From Sphingopyxis bauzanensis (lineage in GTDB: Bacteria; Pseudomonadota; Alphaproteobacteria; Sphingomonadales; Sphingomonadaceae): DNA of 64,000 nt. A program made the translations under genes and the position numbers. Positions 38,223 through 47,631 of the stretch are shown here, piece after piece. Below the pieces are notes generated by a model that made no database searches, had not been told where the DNA came from, and saw only the letters and a list, made by a program, of their open reading frames with translations. Position 1 is the stretch's first letter. Every line of letters begins with the position of its first letter. The stretch is from NCBI RefSeq assembly GCF_002205675.1, contig NZ_NISK01000002.1:186001-250000 (forward strand), given 5' to 3'.

Positions 38223-38728
38223 GAGCTGTCTCGAACAAGCGGCAAGGCGGAGCGCGAACCGGCGTGCTCATGCGAGATAACACTGAGACTGCCATCGGTC
38301 TCGAGCACGACGGCTGCAATATCGCAAAGGTCGCCAAACCCTTTGCTCCGGATCGCAGACAACACATCCGCGCGGGTGACACGTTCCCGGCGGAGCGCCT
38401 CACAGTCAAACACGCCATCGATCAGCACAGGCCTGGGATCGGATTTTGCCAAACGCTCTGCGACCCGCCAGCGAACTGCCATGGCCGCGATGACATATTG
38501 CAGCGCGATCAGCATCAGTAACGCGGCGAGACCCTCAAGAAGGGTTACATCGCGGCTGAGCACGATGGTCGCCAAGGTCGATCCCAGGGCTACGGTCACC
38601 ACCAGATCGAATGCATTCAGTTTGGCGAGCGTGCGCTTCCCGCTCACTCGCAATAGCGCGATCAGCGCCAGGTAGGCGGCGGCGCCGAGCAGCAGTATTC
38701 GCCATAGCGCGTCCCAGTTGTCGACCAT
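38219..38728 (-). CDS. DUF421 (YetF-type) membrane protein
   Basis: 169 residues from the ATG at 38728; the open frame upstream is not family-like. Three N-terminal membrane helices include the motif SGKRTLAKLNAFDLVVTVALGSTLATIVLS, followed by a soluble part (RPVLIDGVFDCEALRRERVT, then DLCDIAAVVLETDGSLSV) typical of the family. It overlaps the DUF202 gene by four bases. Confidence 0.88.
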   Translation of the reverse strand: MVDNWDALWRILLLGAAAYLALIALLRVSGKRTLAKLNAFDLVVTVALGSTLATIVLSRDVTLLEGLAALLMLIALQYVIAAMAVRWRVAERLAKSDPRPVLIDGVFDCEALRRERVTRADVLSAIRSKGFGDLCDIAAVVLETDGSLSVISHEHAGSRSALPLVRDSS

Positions 38729-38919
38729 TCTGCCTAACCTTTCCGTCGCTCTTTCTTCAATGCACGCGGGCGGCCCGGGTTTCGCCGCAGCGACAATAAA
38801 CCGGGCGATCGTCGTCGCATCACACGGCCAAAGGGCGCGCGGCCTGCGCCGATCCGCTGACCGCCGCGCAGCCTTGTTTTTTTTGGAACCTTCCCGCCCC
38901 CGGCGCGCGTTGAGAGCTG

Positions 38920-40140
38920 ATGGTCTCGACAAGCCCCTGCGGCGAAATGCCCGTATCTCCGCCTGCAACGCGTCGGCGTATCCGGCTAATCAACGCGGCG
39001 CTAGAACGGGCTTGGGCGAAAGGCGCGGCGCAGCGACCTCGCCTCGATCCAGCGGCAATTCTCGCCGCCGCGCAGCGACGGACGGGGACCCGCCGCGACC
39101 GGCTGCCGCGCGATTGGTACGACCGACTGACGCTCCTCACCGAGGACCTCGAGCTCTGCGCACATCTGACCCCGCTTGGCCGGACGATCGCTTTTGGTCA
39201 GCTCGTTTCCGCGTCCGCCAACATGCTTGGCATGCTGGCGCTGTGGAAGCGCCATCCCGAAATCGATCGCGAGAGGATCGAACGTCCGATCATCGTCGTG
39301 GGCCAAATGCGGTCGGGCACCACCCGTATGCAGCGCCTTCTCGCGTGCGACGATCGCTTTCGGTATACCCGCTTCTACGAGAGCTGGAATCCCTTGCCCC
39401 GCATCGCCGCGAACCGATATTTCGATGATCGCAAATGGCGGACGCGCGCCGCACTTCTCGCCGCGAATTTTCTCAATCCCGATTTCCGGACAATGCACCC
39501 CACCGGCGCACTTGCCGCCGACGAAGAGATCGGCTTCTTCAACATGCTCATGACGCCCGCGGCCTTTGAAGCGCAGTGGCGGTTACCGAATTTCGTCCGT
39601 CATTGCGAGGCGATGAACAGCGACGCGGTCTACCGCCATTTCAAGCACATGCTCAAAACGGTCAGCTGGCTAAGACAAAGCCTCGATCAAGGGCCATTCA
39701 TCCTCAAGGTGCCGCAATTTGGCGAGGACCTCGATGCGTTGCTCACCGCATTTCCCGATGCGCGGATCGTCCACGTGACGCGCGACGAAGATGCCGTTCT
39801 CGCCTCATCGGCATCGCTCGTTTTCTCCCAGATGGCCATGCAATCGGACTGCGTCGATCCCACCGCGATCGGTCAGGAATGGTCGCGAAAGCTGAGGTTG
39901 CGCCAGGATCGAACAGCCAAGTCGCTTGCGCGTACCGCGGTGCCGCGGATCGAGATCGCTTACAGCGATGTCGAGCGCGACTGGCGCGGAGCGATGACCA
40001 GTCTCTACGCGATGTTGGCGATGCCTTTGACCGCGCGGGCCGAACGCCGGATGGAAGCCTATCTTCGCGCCAGCCGCAGCGCCGGACTACACGCACGTCG
40101 CCATCATCCGAGCCATTTTGGGCTAGCGGCAAACACTTGA
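38920..40140 (+). CDS. Sulfotransferase-family protein
   Basis: 406 residues (or 397 from the ATG at 38947). The PAPS 5'-phosphosulfate loop is PIIVVGQMRSGTTRMQRLLA (about 123-142), and the 3'-phosphate region is ARIVHVTRDEDAVLASSASLV, where the arginine is the expected contact. Proteins of this class sulfate small alcohols, phenols or lipids in the cytoplasm; no acceptor can be named. It is transcribed away from the DUF421/DUF202 pair. Confidence 0.82.
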   Translation: MVSTSPCGEMPVSPPATRRRIRLINAALERAWAKGAAQRPRLDPAAILAAAQRRTGTRRDRLPRDWYDRLTLLTEDLELCAHLTPLGRTIAFGQLVSASANMLGMLALWKRHPEIDRERIERPIIVVGQMRSGTTRMQRLLACDDRFRYTRFYESWNPLPRIAANRYFDDRKWRTRAALLAANFLNPDFRTMHPTGALAADEEIGFFNMLMTPAAFEAQWRLPNFVRHCEAMNSDAVYRHFKHMLKTVSWLRQSLDQGPFILKVPQFGEDLDALLTAFPDARIVHVTRDEDAVLASSASLVFSQMAMQSDCVDPTAIGQEWSRKLRLRQDRTAKSLARTAVPRIEIAYSDVERDWRGAMTSLYAMLAMPLTARAERRMEAYLRASRSAGLHARRHHPSHFGLAANT

Positions 40141-40220
40141 TGCCGCGCGGCCTTCCGCCCTCGGACAATGCGTCCGATACAGGCGGGCGAAAAACCTGCG
40201 TTAGTCCGACACGATTAACC

Positions 40221-40526
40221 TCACTCGGCCCCGCGCGGTCCCTCGTCTTCATCGCCGCCAGGCCCCAGCAGTCCACTCTCGTCGTCATCGCTGCGTTCAC
40301 CGCGAAAAGCATCGAGATCGATTTGGCCCGAGCGCTCCATTTGCCGCATGTGATCGACGAGATCCTGCACGTCGTCGGTTTCATCGACAGCCGGCGTTTT
40401 ATCGCTATCGGCGAGTTTTTGGTTGCGCATCGCATCGGCGCTGACGGTCTGCGCCTGCGCGTCTTCGTCTTCCTGCTCCTGATTGATAGCTTCGGGTGCT
40501 TCGGCGTCGCGGGGAGGAACAATCAT
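40221..40526 (-). CDS. Small acidic hypothetical protein
   Basis: 101 residues from the ATG at 40526. The product is very acidic and unstructured in appearance (INQEQEDEDAQ, DETDDVQDLVDHM, ESGLLGPGGDEDEG). A near-perfect EcfG-type promoter lies 35 bases upstream, so it is probably a general-stress protein. No function known. Confidence 0.7.
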   Translation of the reverse strand: MIVPPRDAEAPEAINQEQEDEDAQAQTVSADAMRNQKLADSDKTPAVDETDDVQDLVDHMRQMERSGQIDLDAFRGERSDDDESGLLGPGGDEDEGPRGAE

Positions 40527-40560
40527 CGGTGGGCGTCCTGCAAAAAGTTGGTGTGCAGAC

Positions 40561-40586
40561 AACGCCAAAGTCGGCACCGAAGTTCC
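40561..40586 (-). promoter_or_regulatory. EcfG-like promoter upstream of the acidic protein
   Basis: On the minus strand GGAAC (40586-40582) is followed after 18 bases by GTT (40563-40561), with C before it: GGAAC-N17-CGTT. The distance to the ATG at 40526 is normal for a short leader. Confidence 0.6.
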
Positions 40587-40731
40587 GGTGCGCCGGCCTG
40601 TTTGATCGCTGGCTGCGCGGAAACCATACCGGCCCGGCTGCGGGCAGACAGGCAGCGGCCGACTGGCTTCTGTGATCATGGGGACTGACCGGGCGCTGCA
40701 GCCAGTCTGAAACTGTGCGCGGCTGAAAGCT

Positions 40732-41769
40732 CTATTCGGTGGCTTTGTCCGACCTTTGAGCCGACTCAGCCGCGCCTGGCACGTTGGGGTCGTCCGTCTC
40801 GTACGCGGCGCTCATGTCGGCCACAGTCGCGCCGCGCTTGCCCATTGGCTCCGGGCGACCGGTCGTCGTATCGCGCGCCGTCTGCCGCTCGGTTTCCGCA
40901 TTGATCAGGCCGCCCAGCAGGACCGCATAAGCGGATAGATAGAGCCACAGCAGCAGGACGACGACGGCCCCGAGCGATCCATAGGTTGCGTCATAATCAC
41001 CAAAACGCGTGACATAGAGCCCGAACCCGATGGTAGCTCCCAGCCAGAGCAAGGTCGCCACGCCCGATCCGAGGCTCAGCCATTGCCAGCGGGCATCGGC
41101 CCGGTTCGGCGCAAAACGATAGATGCCGCCAAGGGTGGCGATGCATAGCCCGGCAGCCAGGATCCAGCTCAATATTTGCAGCACCGCCGCGCCCGCAGGG
41201 CCAAGGTCGAAGAACAGGCTGCCGGACAGGCTCAGCATCGACGCCGCTGTCAGCCCCACCACGCCCATGGCAATCGCCCCTGCCGCAAGCGCTGCGGATA
41301 CGAGGGTCCAGCGCAGATAGCTTCGCCGATCCTTCTCTTCGTAGACGATATTGAGCGACGTGATCATGGCGCCCGATGCGCGCGACGCGCCGTAAAGCGA
41401 GACGAGCAAAGCCACCGCGAGACCGATCCCTTTTCGCTCGGCCGCGCTTTGCGTCAATTGCGTCAACTGGCTGTAGATCAGCTCGGCGGCGTCGGCCGGA
41501 ATGAGGTCGATCAGGAGGCGCATATGCGCGGCGACTGACGTCGGGTCGGCAACCAGCCCGTAGGACATGACCAGCGCTGCCAGCAGCGGCACCAAGGACA
41601 AAAAGGCGTAGAAGGCAACCGCCCCTGCGAGCAGGCTGAGATTATGCTCGCTGTTCTTGGCCCAGACGCGGCGCAATATCGCCCACACGGCTCGTGGTGG
41701 ATAGGCGATAGGGCTTTGCGCCGCTGCGCCGAGCTGGTTGCTGCCCCGATGATGGGAAGGACCGTTCAC
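40732..41769 (-). CDS. YihY/BrkB-family inner-membrane protein
   Basis: 345 residues with six membrane helices. Family marks: AGAVAFYAFLSLVPLLAALV, LLVSLYGASRASGAMITSLNIVY, and YGSLGAVVVLLLWLYLSAYAVLLGGLINAE. Once annotated as RNase BN, the family has no established activity. The C-terminal about 50 residues are a polar, acidic tail specific to this protein. Confidence 0.9.
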   Translation of the reverse strand: MNGPSHHRGSNQLGAAAQSPIAYPPRAVWAILRRVWAKNSEHNLSLLAGAVAFYAFLSLVPLLAALVMSYGLVADPTSVAAHMRLLIDLIPADAAELIYSQLTQLTQSAAERKGIGLAVALLVSLYGASRASGAMITSLNIVYEEKDRRSYLRWTLVSAALAAGAIAMGVVGLTAASMLSLSGSLFFDLGPAGAAVLQILSWILAAGLCIATLGGIYRFAPNRADARWQWLSLGSGVATLLWLGATIGFGLYVTRFGDYDATYGSLGAVVVLLLWLYLSAYAVLLGGLINAETERQTARDTTTGRPEPMGKRGATVADMSAAYETDDPNVPGAAESAQRSDKATE

Positions 41770-41844
41770 AAGAACCCTAGCGCGGCGATGCCGCGCCTGA
41801 TCCCGGCAAGCCCAGCAATTTCTGCGGCAGCTGGCCGGGCGACG

Positions 41845-42312
41845 TTACCCGCGGATGACATTTTCGCCCTCACCTTCGGGCAGCGCCGCCCCGGCAAAGG
41901 CTGCCATCATGAGCACCAGCTCGTCGCGTGCCTGCGCGCCGCCCCGGCCAGTGCGCATCGCATCGTCGATAAAGTCCGCCAGAAAGGTCTGCGGCCCGCA
42001 ATAGGCCAAGGACCAATGCCCGAAATGGCGCGACCGCGCGCGGTCGTCGCTCAACACGCGAAGATTCTGATGGCGTCCGTCCGCATGAAGTTTCGCCAGC
42101 AGGGCCTCGAGCGCTGCGTCCGGACCTTCGAGAAACTGGACAAAATGCCGTTCGGTAACCATAAGGGCGCCCGTGATCTGCCGGGCGAAATTATTACGCC
42201 GCGACACCGCGACGATCGTCGCCAGTTCCCGCGCAGCAGTATGGTGCGGCAGCAGCGTGTCGCTGATGTAGAGCAAAGCGCGAAGATCGGTCGGGGCAGG
42301 CAGCACGCGCAC
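41845..42312 (-). CDS. BLUF-domain blue-light sensor protein
   Basis: About 155 residues from GTG 42312 (GTG 42306 is equally possible; no clear ribosome site). The flavin-binding BLUF domain spans about 10-105: the flavin tyrosine in RALLYIS (near residue 15), the asparagines in SRRNN, the signalling glutamine in FVQFLEG, and the HFGHWSLAY strand. The remaining C-terminal helix is short, so it is a stand-alone sensor that must signal by protein contact. It is divergent from the Crp-type regulator at 42358. Confidence 0.88.
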   Translation of the reverse strand: MRVLPAPTDLRALLYISDTLLPHHTAARELATIVAVSRRNNFARQITGALMVTERHFVQFLEGPDAALEALLAKLHADGRHQNLRVLSDDRARSRHFGHWSLAYCGPQTFLADFIDDAMRTGRGGAQARDELVLMMAAFAGAALPEGEGENVIRG

Positions 42313-42338
42313 GGAACGAATGAACCGCTTCAAAAGTT
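42313..42338 (+). promoter_or_regulatory. EcfG-like promoter of the Crp-type gene
   Basis: GGAAC (42313-42317), 18 bases, then GTT (42336-42338), with A instead of C before GTT. It lies 19 bases before the ATG at 42358. The site is also nearly palindromic (GGAAC...GTTTCC), so weak divergent use toward the BLUF gene is possible. Confidence 0.5.
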
Positions 42339-42357
42339 TCCTGAGCAACAGGAGGAA

Positions 42358-43083
42358 ATGGTGTCGGACGCGATATCCACCAAAGGATTCTGGACGTCGC
42401 TCGCGGCAAAAAACGGCTTGTCCCAAGACGATCTGGAAGCGCTGCTGTCCTTGCCTGTCAGGCGCCGCAATCTCGGTGCCGGCGCCTCGGTCGCGCGCAA
42501 CAACTCGCCCGCCAAAAGCTGCAGCTTCCTGCTGTCCGGCTTTGCCTATGCGAGCAAATTGCTGCGCGACGGAGCCCGGCAGATCGTTTCGGTCCATGTT
42601 CCGGGCGATTTCGTGACCCTGAGCGGTGTCTTCGAGGCGCCAATCGTCGACGAGATCCGTATGCTCACGCCGGGTACCGTCGCCAGCGTTGCCGCGGGCG
42701 CGCTGCACCACGTGCTGGCATCGCACCCCGCGATCCAGACCGCCTTGTGGCGGCAGACCGCGATCGACGCATCGATTTTCAGCGAGTGGCTGGCGGCCAT
42801 CGGCCGCAGGGACGCACAAAGCCGGGTTGCCCACCTGTTATGTGAATTTGCGGTGCGGCTCCGCGCCGTCGGGCTCACGAACGGCAAAGCGTTCGACCTG
42901 CCGATGACCCAGGCGCAGCTCGCCGATGCGACAGGGCTGACTGCGGTGCATGTCAACCGGGTGCTCAACGCTTTGCGCCAGACGGGGCTGGTCGCCACCG
43001 ACAAGCGGACCATTGCGATCAACGACTGGCCCGGCCTCGTGGCGCTCGCGGATTTCGATTCCGCTTATCTTGGCATGGATTGA
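42358..43083 (+). CDS. Crp/Fnr-family transcriptional regulator (paralogue 1)
   Basis: 241 residues from ATG 42358 (or GTG 42361, better spaced from AGGAGG). The cyclic-nucleotide-like barrel has CSFLLSGFAYASKLLRDGARQIVSVHVPGDFV; the C-terminal winged helix is MTQAQLADATGLTAVHVNRVLNALRQTG. No Fnr-type N-terminal cysteine cluster is present. It is divergent from the BLUF gene and probably works downstream of stress or light input. Confidence 0.88.
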   Translation: MVSDAISTKGFWTSLAAKNGLSQDDLEALLSLPVRRRNLGAGASVARNNSPAKSCSFLLSGFAYASKLLRDGARQIVSVHVPGDFVTLSGVFEAPIVDEIRMLTPGTVASVAAGALHHVLASHPAIQTALWRQTAIDASIFSEWLAAIGRRDAQSRVAHLLCEFAVRLRAVGLTNGKAFDLPMTQAQLADATGLTAVHVNRVLNALRQTGLVATDKRTIAINDWPGLVALADFDSAYLGMD

Positions 43084-43150
43084 CGACCATCTGAGGCTGG
43101 CGGGGATCCATGCCTCATACCAATTGCAATCGGGTGCAATCCAGACGCAT

Positions 43151-45142
43151 TTACATTGCGGCGCGCGCCACCTCGCGCACCGCGCCTGCCAGTTCCGCCA
43201 CCCGGAACGGCTTGGAAAGGCGCGCGACATTAGCACCGGTCCCGGCGATGTCGGCAAAACCCGTGATCATCAGGATCGGGATGCTCGAGCGAACCTTGCG
43301 CGCCGCGGCGGCAAGCTCGAGGCCGTTCATTGCCGGCATGAGATAATCGGTAATGATCAGGTCGAAGGGCCGGGCGCGAAACAGGTGCAAGGCCGTTTCT
43401 CCCGATCCGGCCTGGACAACCTCATGCCCCATGTCTTCCAATATCGCCGCTGTACTCGACCGCGCCGGTTCCTCGTCATCGACCAGCAGGACCGTCAATG
43501 AGGGCGTGACGGCGATCGCGCGATCAATTTGCGGCGGGGGCGACAGCGCCGCGGCGGCGGCGGCCGGAAGCCAGATCTCGGCGGTCGTGCCGGCGCCTGC
43601 TTCGCTCATGAGACGCAGGCGGCCGCCCGATTGCGCGGCGAGGCCATGCACCATCGACAATCCAAGCCCGGTCCCGCGACCGACCCCTTTCGTCGAATAA
43701 AAGGGTTCCACCGCACGCGCCAGCGTCTGCGCATCCATTCCTCCGCCGCTGTCGCTGACCGCGATGCGCACATATTGCCCGGCGGCGAGTTCAGCATCCT
43801 TGTCGACCGCGACCGCATCGACGGCGATCTGCAGGCGCCCACCTTTCGCCATGGCATCCCGGGCGTTGATCGCCAGGTTGAGCAGCGCCAACTCGAGCTG
43901 ATGGGGATCGACCATCGCCGCCGGGAGTTGGTCCGCAGCCTTGACCTCGAGCGCGATCGTCGGTCCGACAGAACGCTGGATGAGATCTGCCATGCCGCCG
44001 ATCAACGCCGCGACATCGACGGGCAGGGTTTCGAGATTCTGGCGCCGGGCAAAAGCCAGCAGCCGCGCCACGAGGGTGCGGGCGCGCTCGGACGCCTGGA
44101 GGGCGCCGTCGACCAGTTTCAGCAGCCGCTCCTCGGAAATCTTCTGCCGGATCAGATCGAGACTGCCGACGATCGGGGTGAGCAGATTGTTGAAGTCATG
44201 CGCGACCCCGCCCGTCAGCTGACCCAGCGTCTCCAGCTTCTGCGCCTCATGCAACTGCGCCATTGCATCGGCATATTCGCGGGTCCGCTCGGCGACCCGC
44301 TGTTCAAGTTCGGCGGCGAAATTGCGCAAGGTTTCCTCCGCCGTCTTGCGCGCGGTGATGTCCTGGCTGACGCCGGTCAAGCCAAGCACGCCGCCAGCGG
44401 CATCGAACTGCGGACGACCGCGAACCTGCACCCAGTGAAGCGATGCATCGGGCCACCTGCAGCGATATTCGACATCATAATCGGCCCCGGTCGCGAGCGA
44501 GCGACGAATTTCGCTCTTCATCAGCTCCCGGTCGTCGGGATGCACGCAGGCTATTAGATCGTCATAGGTAAAATCGTCTTCGGCGCGCAGGCCATATTGG
44601 GCCTTGCAATCCTTCGAGGCGTCGAGCCGCATGGCCGCGAGATCAAACGACCAGGCGCCGAGTTTGCCCGCCGCGAGCGCGACGCGCAGCTGCTGCGCGC
44701 CCTCGCGAATTTCTTCAAGGCGGGTGCGCGCATCATATTGGCGGCGGCGTCCGCGCAGCGCTGCCTTGGCGGCGCTGATCAGTGACGTGGGATGAAAGGG
44801 CCGCTCGAGAAAGGTGACATTGCCGAGCAGCTCGAGATAACGCCCGGCGGCCGGGTTGCGCTCAATGCTTCCGCCGCGCTCGGTCAGCAAAATGAAGGGA
44901 AAATCCGACCATTCGCCCTGCGCCTGAAGAAATCCGGCGATCCCGCGCAGATCGGCGCCGGCCAGCGCGTCGTCGGTGACCAGCGCAAAGGCAGCGCCGG
45001 CATGAAGCTCCTTCACCAGCTGTGGCAGGGCCAAGGCAGTCACGCTATCGATCGCCGCCTCGCGCAAGATCGCCCCGGCTATGTCCGCGTCGCGTCCGCG
45101 CGGTGCCAGGATGATGGCGCGCTCGGAAAGGGTGGCATTCAT
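43151..45142 (-). CDS. PAS hybrid histidine kinase with C-terminal receiver
   Basis: 663 residues from the ATG at 45142. Order: a degenerate receiver-like domain (about 8-125), a PAS domain with PAC segment (about 150-270, ending GVSQDITARKTAEE), a coiled linker, HisKA with His315 (GGVAHDFNNLL), HATPase (NLAINARDAM, GRGTGLGLSMVHGL), and a receiver (about 545-660) with Asp599 (LIITDYLMP). No membrane helices, so it is a soluble sensor. It overlaps the KaiC-like gene (TGATG), which points to a shared pathway. Confidence 0.92.
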   Translation of the reverse strand: MNATLSERAIILAPRGRDADIAGAILREAAIDSVTALALPQLVKELHAGAAFALVTDDALAGADLRGIAGFLQAQGEWSDFPFILLTERGGSIERNPAAGRYLELLGNVTFLERPFHPTSLISAAKAALRGRRRQYDARTRLEEIREGAQQLRVALAAGKLGAWSFDLAAMRLDASKDCKAQYGLRAEDDFTYDDLIACVHPDDRELMKSEIRRSLATGADYDVEYRCRWPDASLHWVQVRGRPQFDAAGGVLGLTGVSQDITARKTAEETLRNFAAELEQRVAERTREYADAMAQLHEAQKLETLGQLTGGVAHDFNNLLTPIVGSLDLIRQKISEERLLKLVDGALQASERARTLVARLLAFARRQNLETLPVDVAALIGGMADLIQRSVGPTIALEVKAADQLPAAMVDPHQLELALLNLAINARDAMAKGGRLQIAVDAVAVDKDAELAAGQYVRIAVSDSGGGMDAQTLARAVEPFYSTKGVGRGTGLGLSMVHGLAAQSGGRLRLMSEAGAGTTAEIWLPAAAAAALSPPPQIDRAIAVTPSLTVLLVDDEEPARSSTAAILEDMGHEVVQAGSGETALHLFRARPFDLIITDYLMPAMNGLELAAAARKVRSSIPILMITGFADIAGTGANVARLSKPFRVAELAGAVREVARAAM

Positions 45143-46665
45143 CAAGCAGACGGATCCATCTGCATGTCGGGCGCGCCGCTGGTGATGAACTCGGGAACCC
45201 CGCGCAAGACCCCCTGGAAGCCGGTAAGCGGTTCGCCAAGGGTGATGCCCTGCGCACCAATCCGATATTCGCGGATCGTATATTCATGCGCGCCAGTGCG
45301 CTTTTTCATCACCGAAATTGCGCGGCGAACGCGCCCGGCCGCTTCGAAATAGCGCAGGAGCACGACGGTGTCGGCGAGATAGGTTACGTCGACCGGCGAC
45401 TTCATGTCGCCGACCAGCCCGTGCTGCGCGACGGTGAGAAAGGTGACCACGCCCTGACGGTTCAGATATTGGAGCAGTTCATGCATGTGGAGAATGAGGG
45501 CGGTTTCTTCGGGCATCGCAGCCTGGAACCCGTTCAAACTGTCGATGACTACGGTCTTGGCGTCATATTCTTCGACGCAGTGACGCACGCGCTGCGAAAA
45601 TTCGCCGGGGGACATTTCGGCGGCATCGACCTGCTCGATGATGAGGCCGCCGCTGTCGACCATCGCCTGAATGTCGATCCCCAGGCCTTTTGCACGGGCG
45701 AACAGCAGACCGAGTTCCTCATCAAAGACGAACATCGCCGCTTTGCCGCCGCGGCGGATCGTGCTCGCGACAAAACTGAGCGCAAACAGCGATTTGCCGG
45801 TTCCGGATGGGCCGAGGATCAGCGCACTCGATCCGGTCTGGAAGCCGCCGCCGAGCAAAGCATTGAGTTCCTCGCTGTCGGTGGGCGCCGGCTTGCGTTC
45901 GAAGTCGGTCTTGTGCTCAAGCGATACGAGGCGCGGGAAGACGCGAACCCCGCCCGTTTCGATCACGAAATCATGATAGCCGCCGCGAAACTTCTGGCCG
46001 CGATATTTGAGCACCCGCAAGCGTCGGCGTTCGGCGCCATAGTCGGGCGACATCTCCTGCAGGCGGATGACGCCATGGGCAACGCTGTGCACCGTTTTGT
46101 CAGCGCTCTCCGACGTCAGGTCGTCGAGCATCAACACCGTCGCGTCGCGGTGGGCAAAATAATGTTTGAGCGACAGTATCTGCCGCCGATAGCGCAGCGA
46201 GCCCTGCGCCGGCAGCCGGATCTCCGACAGGCTGTCGAGCACCACCCGGTCGGGTTTGACCTCCTCATAGACTTGCAGGATGCGCTTGGTGGTTTCGCCC
46301 AGTTCGAGGTCGGAGGAGTAGAGCAAGCTTTGCTGCTGCTCGTCGTTTAGCAGGGCTTCGGGCGGGACCAGCTCAAAGATATGAAAATTGGTGGGCAGAT
46401 CCCAGCCGTGCGACCTGGCCGTCTCGCGCAATTCGTCTTCGGTCTCCGATAGCGTGATATACAGGCAGCGCTCGCCCGCCTCCGCGCCGGCGAGCAGAAA
46501 CTGGGTGGCGATTGTCGTCTTGCCAGTCCCGGGGTCGCCTTCCATGAGGAAAATGCGGCCGCGGGTGAAGCCTCCTGCGGTGATATCGTCGAGGCCCTCA
46601 ACGCCGGTGAGCGCCTTCGCGGCGCGCCCTGCGCCAATTCCGGCCTGATCCGCTGCTTTTTTCAC
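45142..46665 (-). CDS. KaiC-like double RecA ATPase
   Basis: 507 residues from GTG 46665 (GGGAG ten bases upstream). Two KaiC domains: Walker A GDPGTGKTTIA (about 43-53) and GPSGTGKSLFA (about 285-295), with Walker B-type VVLDSLSE and VVIDSLNG. The first domain keeps an SETEDELRE segment typical of KaiC. No kaiA or kaiB gene is in the window. With the overlapping hybrid kinase it resembles the KaiC-plus-kinase modules of non-photosynthetic proteobacteria that time or tune stress signalling; that role is inferred. Confidence 0.9.
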   Translation of the reverse strand: MKKAADQAGIGAGRAAKALTGVEGLDDITAGGFTRGRIFLMEGDPGTGKTTIATQFLLAGAEAGERCLYITLSETEDELRETARSHGWDLPTNFHIFELVPPEALLNDEQQQSLLYSSDLELGETTKRILQVYEEVKPDRVVLDSLSEIRLPAQGSLRYRRQILSLKHYFAHRDATVLMLDDLTSESADKTVHSVAHGVIRLQEMSPDYGAERRRLRVLKYRGQKFRGGYHDFVIETGGVRVFPRLVSLEHKTDFERKPAPTDSEELNALLGGGFQTGSSALILGPSGTGKSLFALSFVASTIRRGGKAAMFVFDEELGLLFARAKGLGIDIQAMVDSGGLIIEQVDAAEMSPGEFSQRVRHCVEEYDAKTVVIDSLNGFQAAMPEETALILHMHELLQYLNRQGVVTFLTVAQHGLVGDMKSPVDVTYLADTVVLLRYFEAAGRVRRAISVMKKRTGAHEYTIREYRIGAQGITLGEPLTGFQGVLRGVPEFITSGAPDMQMDPSA

Positions 46666-46757
46666 GCCAAATGTCTCCCACAGTCGCACTGCGACAACAG
46701 ATGGATCGAGCAGGCGACGCTAGGTTGAGCCCGCGCGCCGGTCGGCCATTTACTGGG

Positions 46758-47147
46758 TCAAGAATGATTGACCGGCGCTTCGGGTTCCCGGGCAGTGCGT
46801 TCCAGCAGCGGGGCAAGGCCCGACCGCAAATCTTCAAGATTGAAAGGTTTAGCCAGCACGGGCCGCCCGCGCCAGGCGGGCCCCGCCTCTCCGACAAAGC
46901 CGCCCGTGGCGACGAGAAACGGAATTGCACGATCGGCCAGGGCCATTGCGATGGCATCGGCCATCTCGCCATTGGCCAGATGCACATCGACCACGGCGAC
47001 GTCGATCCCGCCCAGCGCGATACGTTCAAGCGCGGCGCCGACGCGATCGACAATCGCGGCGGTTTGATGGCCGAGTATGTCCACAAATTCTTCGAGCAGC
47101 AGGGCGATGAACGCATCGTCTTCCACGATCAGAACCTGCTTGCTCAT
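46758..47147 (-). CDS. Single-domain response regulator
   Basis: 129 residues from the ATG at 47147 (GAGAG upstream); longer frames upstream are not receiver-like. The receiver has the acidic pair VEDD (near 9-11), phospho-acceptor Asp54 (VAVVDVHLAN) and the lysine of LAKPFN. There is no output domain. It lies just upstream of and in line with the KaiC-like/hybrid-kinase genes, so it probably receives phosphate from that kinase. Confidence 0.88.
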   Translation of the reverse strand: MSKQVLIVEDDAFIALLLEEFVDILGHQTAAIVDRVGAALERIALGGIDVAVVDVHLANGEMADAIAMALADRAIPFLVATGGFVGEAGPAWRGRPVLAKPFNLEDLRSGLAPLLERTAREPEAPVNHS

Positions 47148-47352
47148 TTTTTCGTCTCTCCTGTGCGTGGGCCGAAAACCTGGGCCCGACGCGATTGCCG
47201 CACGTTCAAGCGAAAGCGCCGGCGCCGCGAGTGCCATCGCGCGGTCGGCGATCGTCCGATCTACCCGGTCTGCCTCCATGCGCCTGCGACGGCAGTTGCC
47301 GCCGCCTCTTTGCGTCTCCAACATGTTTGTCGAAAAAGCTTCGAGGGCGCAT

Positions 47353-47631
47353 TCAGTTCCCCGGCCGAGCCACATAGGCACGCATTTTTTCGACCAGACA
47401 CCGCTGTTCGGCAATCTTGTCGCGCAGCGCATGCCGCGCGTGCGGCGCCGGGCTCGTTGTCTCGACCGCGATGGCGGCGAGCGCTTGATGGTCCAGGTGA
47501 TGCAGATGCCGCAGCTCAGCTTCGGCGTCGCTCAGAAATTGTTCGAACAGGTTCGATCCACCTTCGCTTGCTGGCGATGGTCGCTGCGAGCTGCGGGGCC
47601 CCATCGGGGCAGGCCGGTTCGGATCAGGCAT
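47353..47631 (-). CDS. Hypothetical small protein after the alcohol dehydrogenase
   Basis: 92 residues from the ATG at 47631, which overlaps the end of the dehydrogenase gene by eight bases. A helical, His-rich segment (FEQFLSDAEAELRHLHHLDHQALAAI) and ALRDKIAEQRCLVEKMRAYV are visible. No family recognised. The stretch from 47148 to 47352 shows no gene. Confidence 0.5.
   Translation of the reverse strand: MPDPNRPAPMGPRSSQRPSPASEGGSNLFEQFLSDAEAELRHLHHLDHQALAAIAVETTSPAPHARHALRDKIAEQRCLVEKMRAYVARPGN

Noticed and set aside
38885-38911. GGAAC...GTT before the sulfotransferase gene
   Set aside because: Spacing is 19, one longer than the accepted sites, and the -10 would lie only about nine bases before the ATG.
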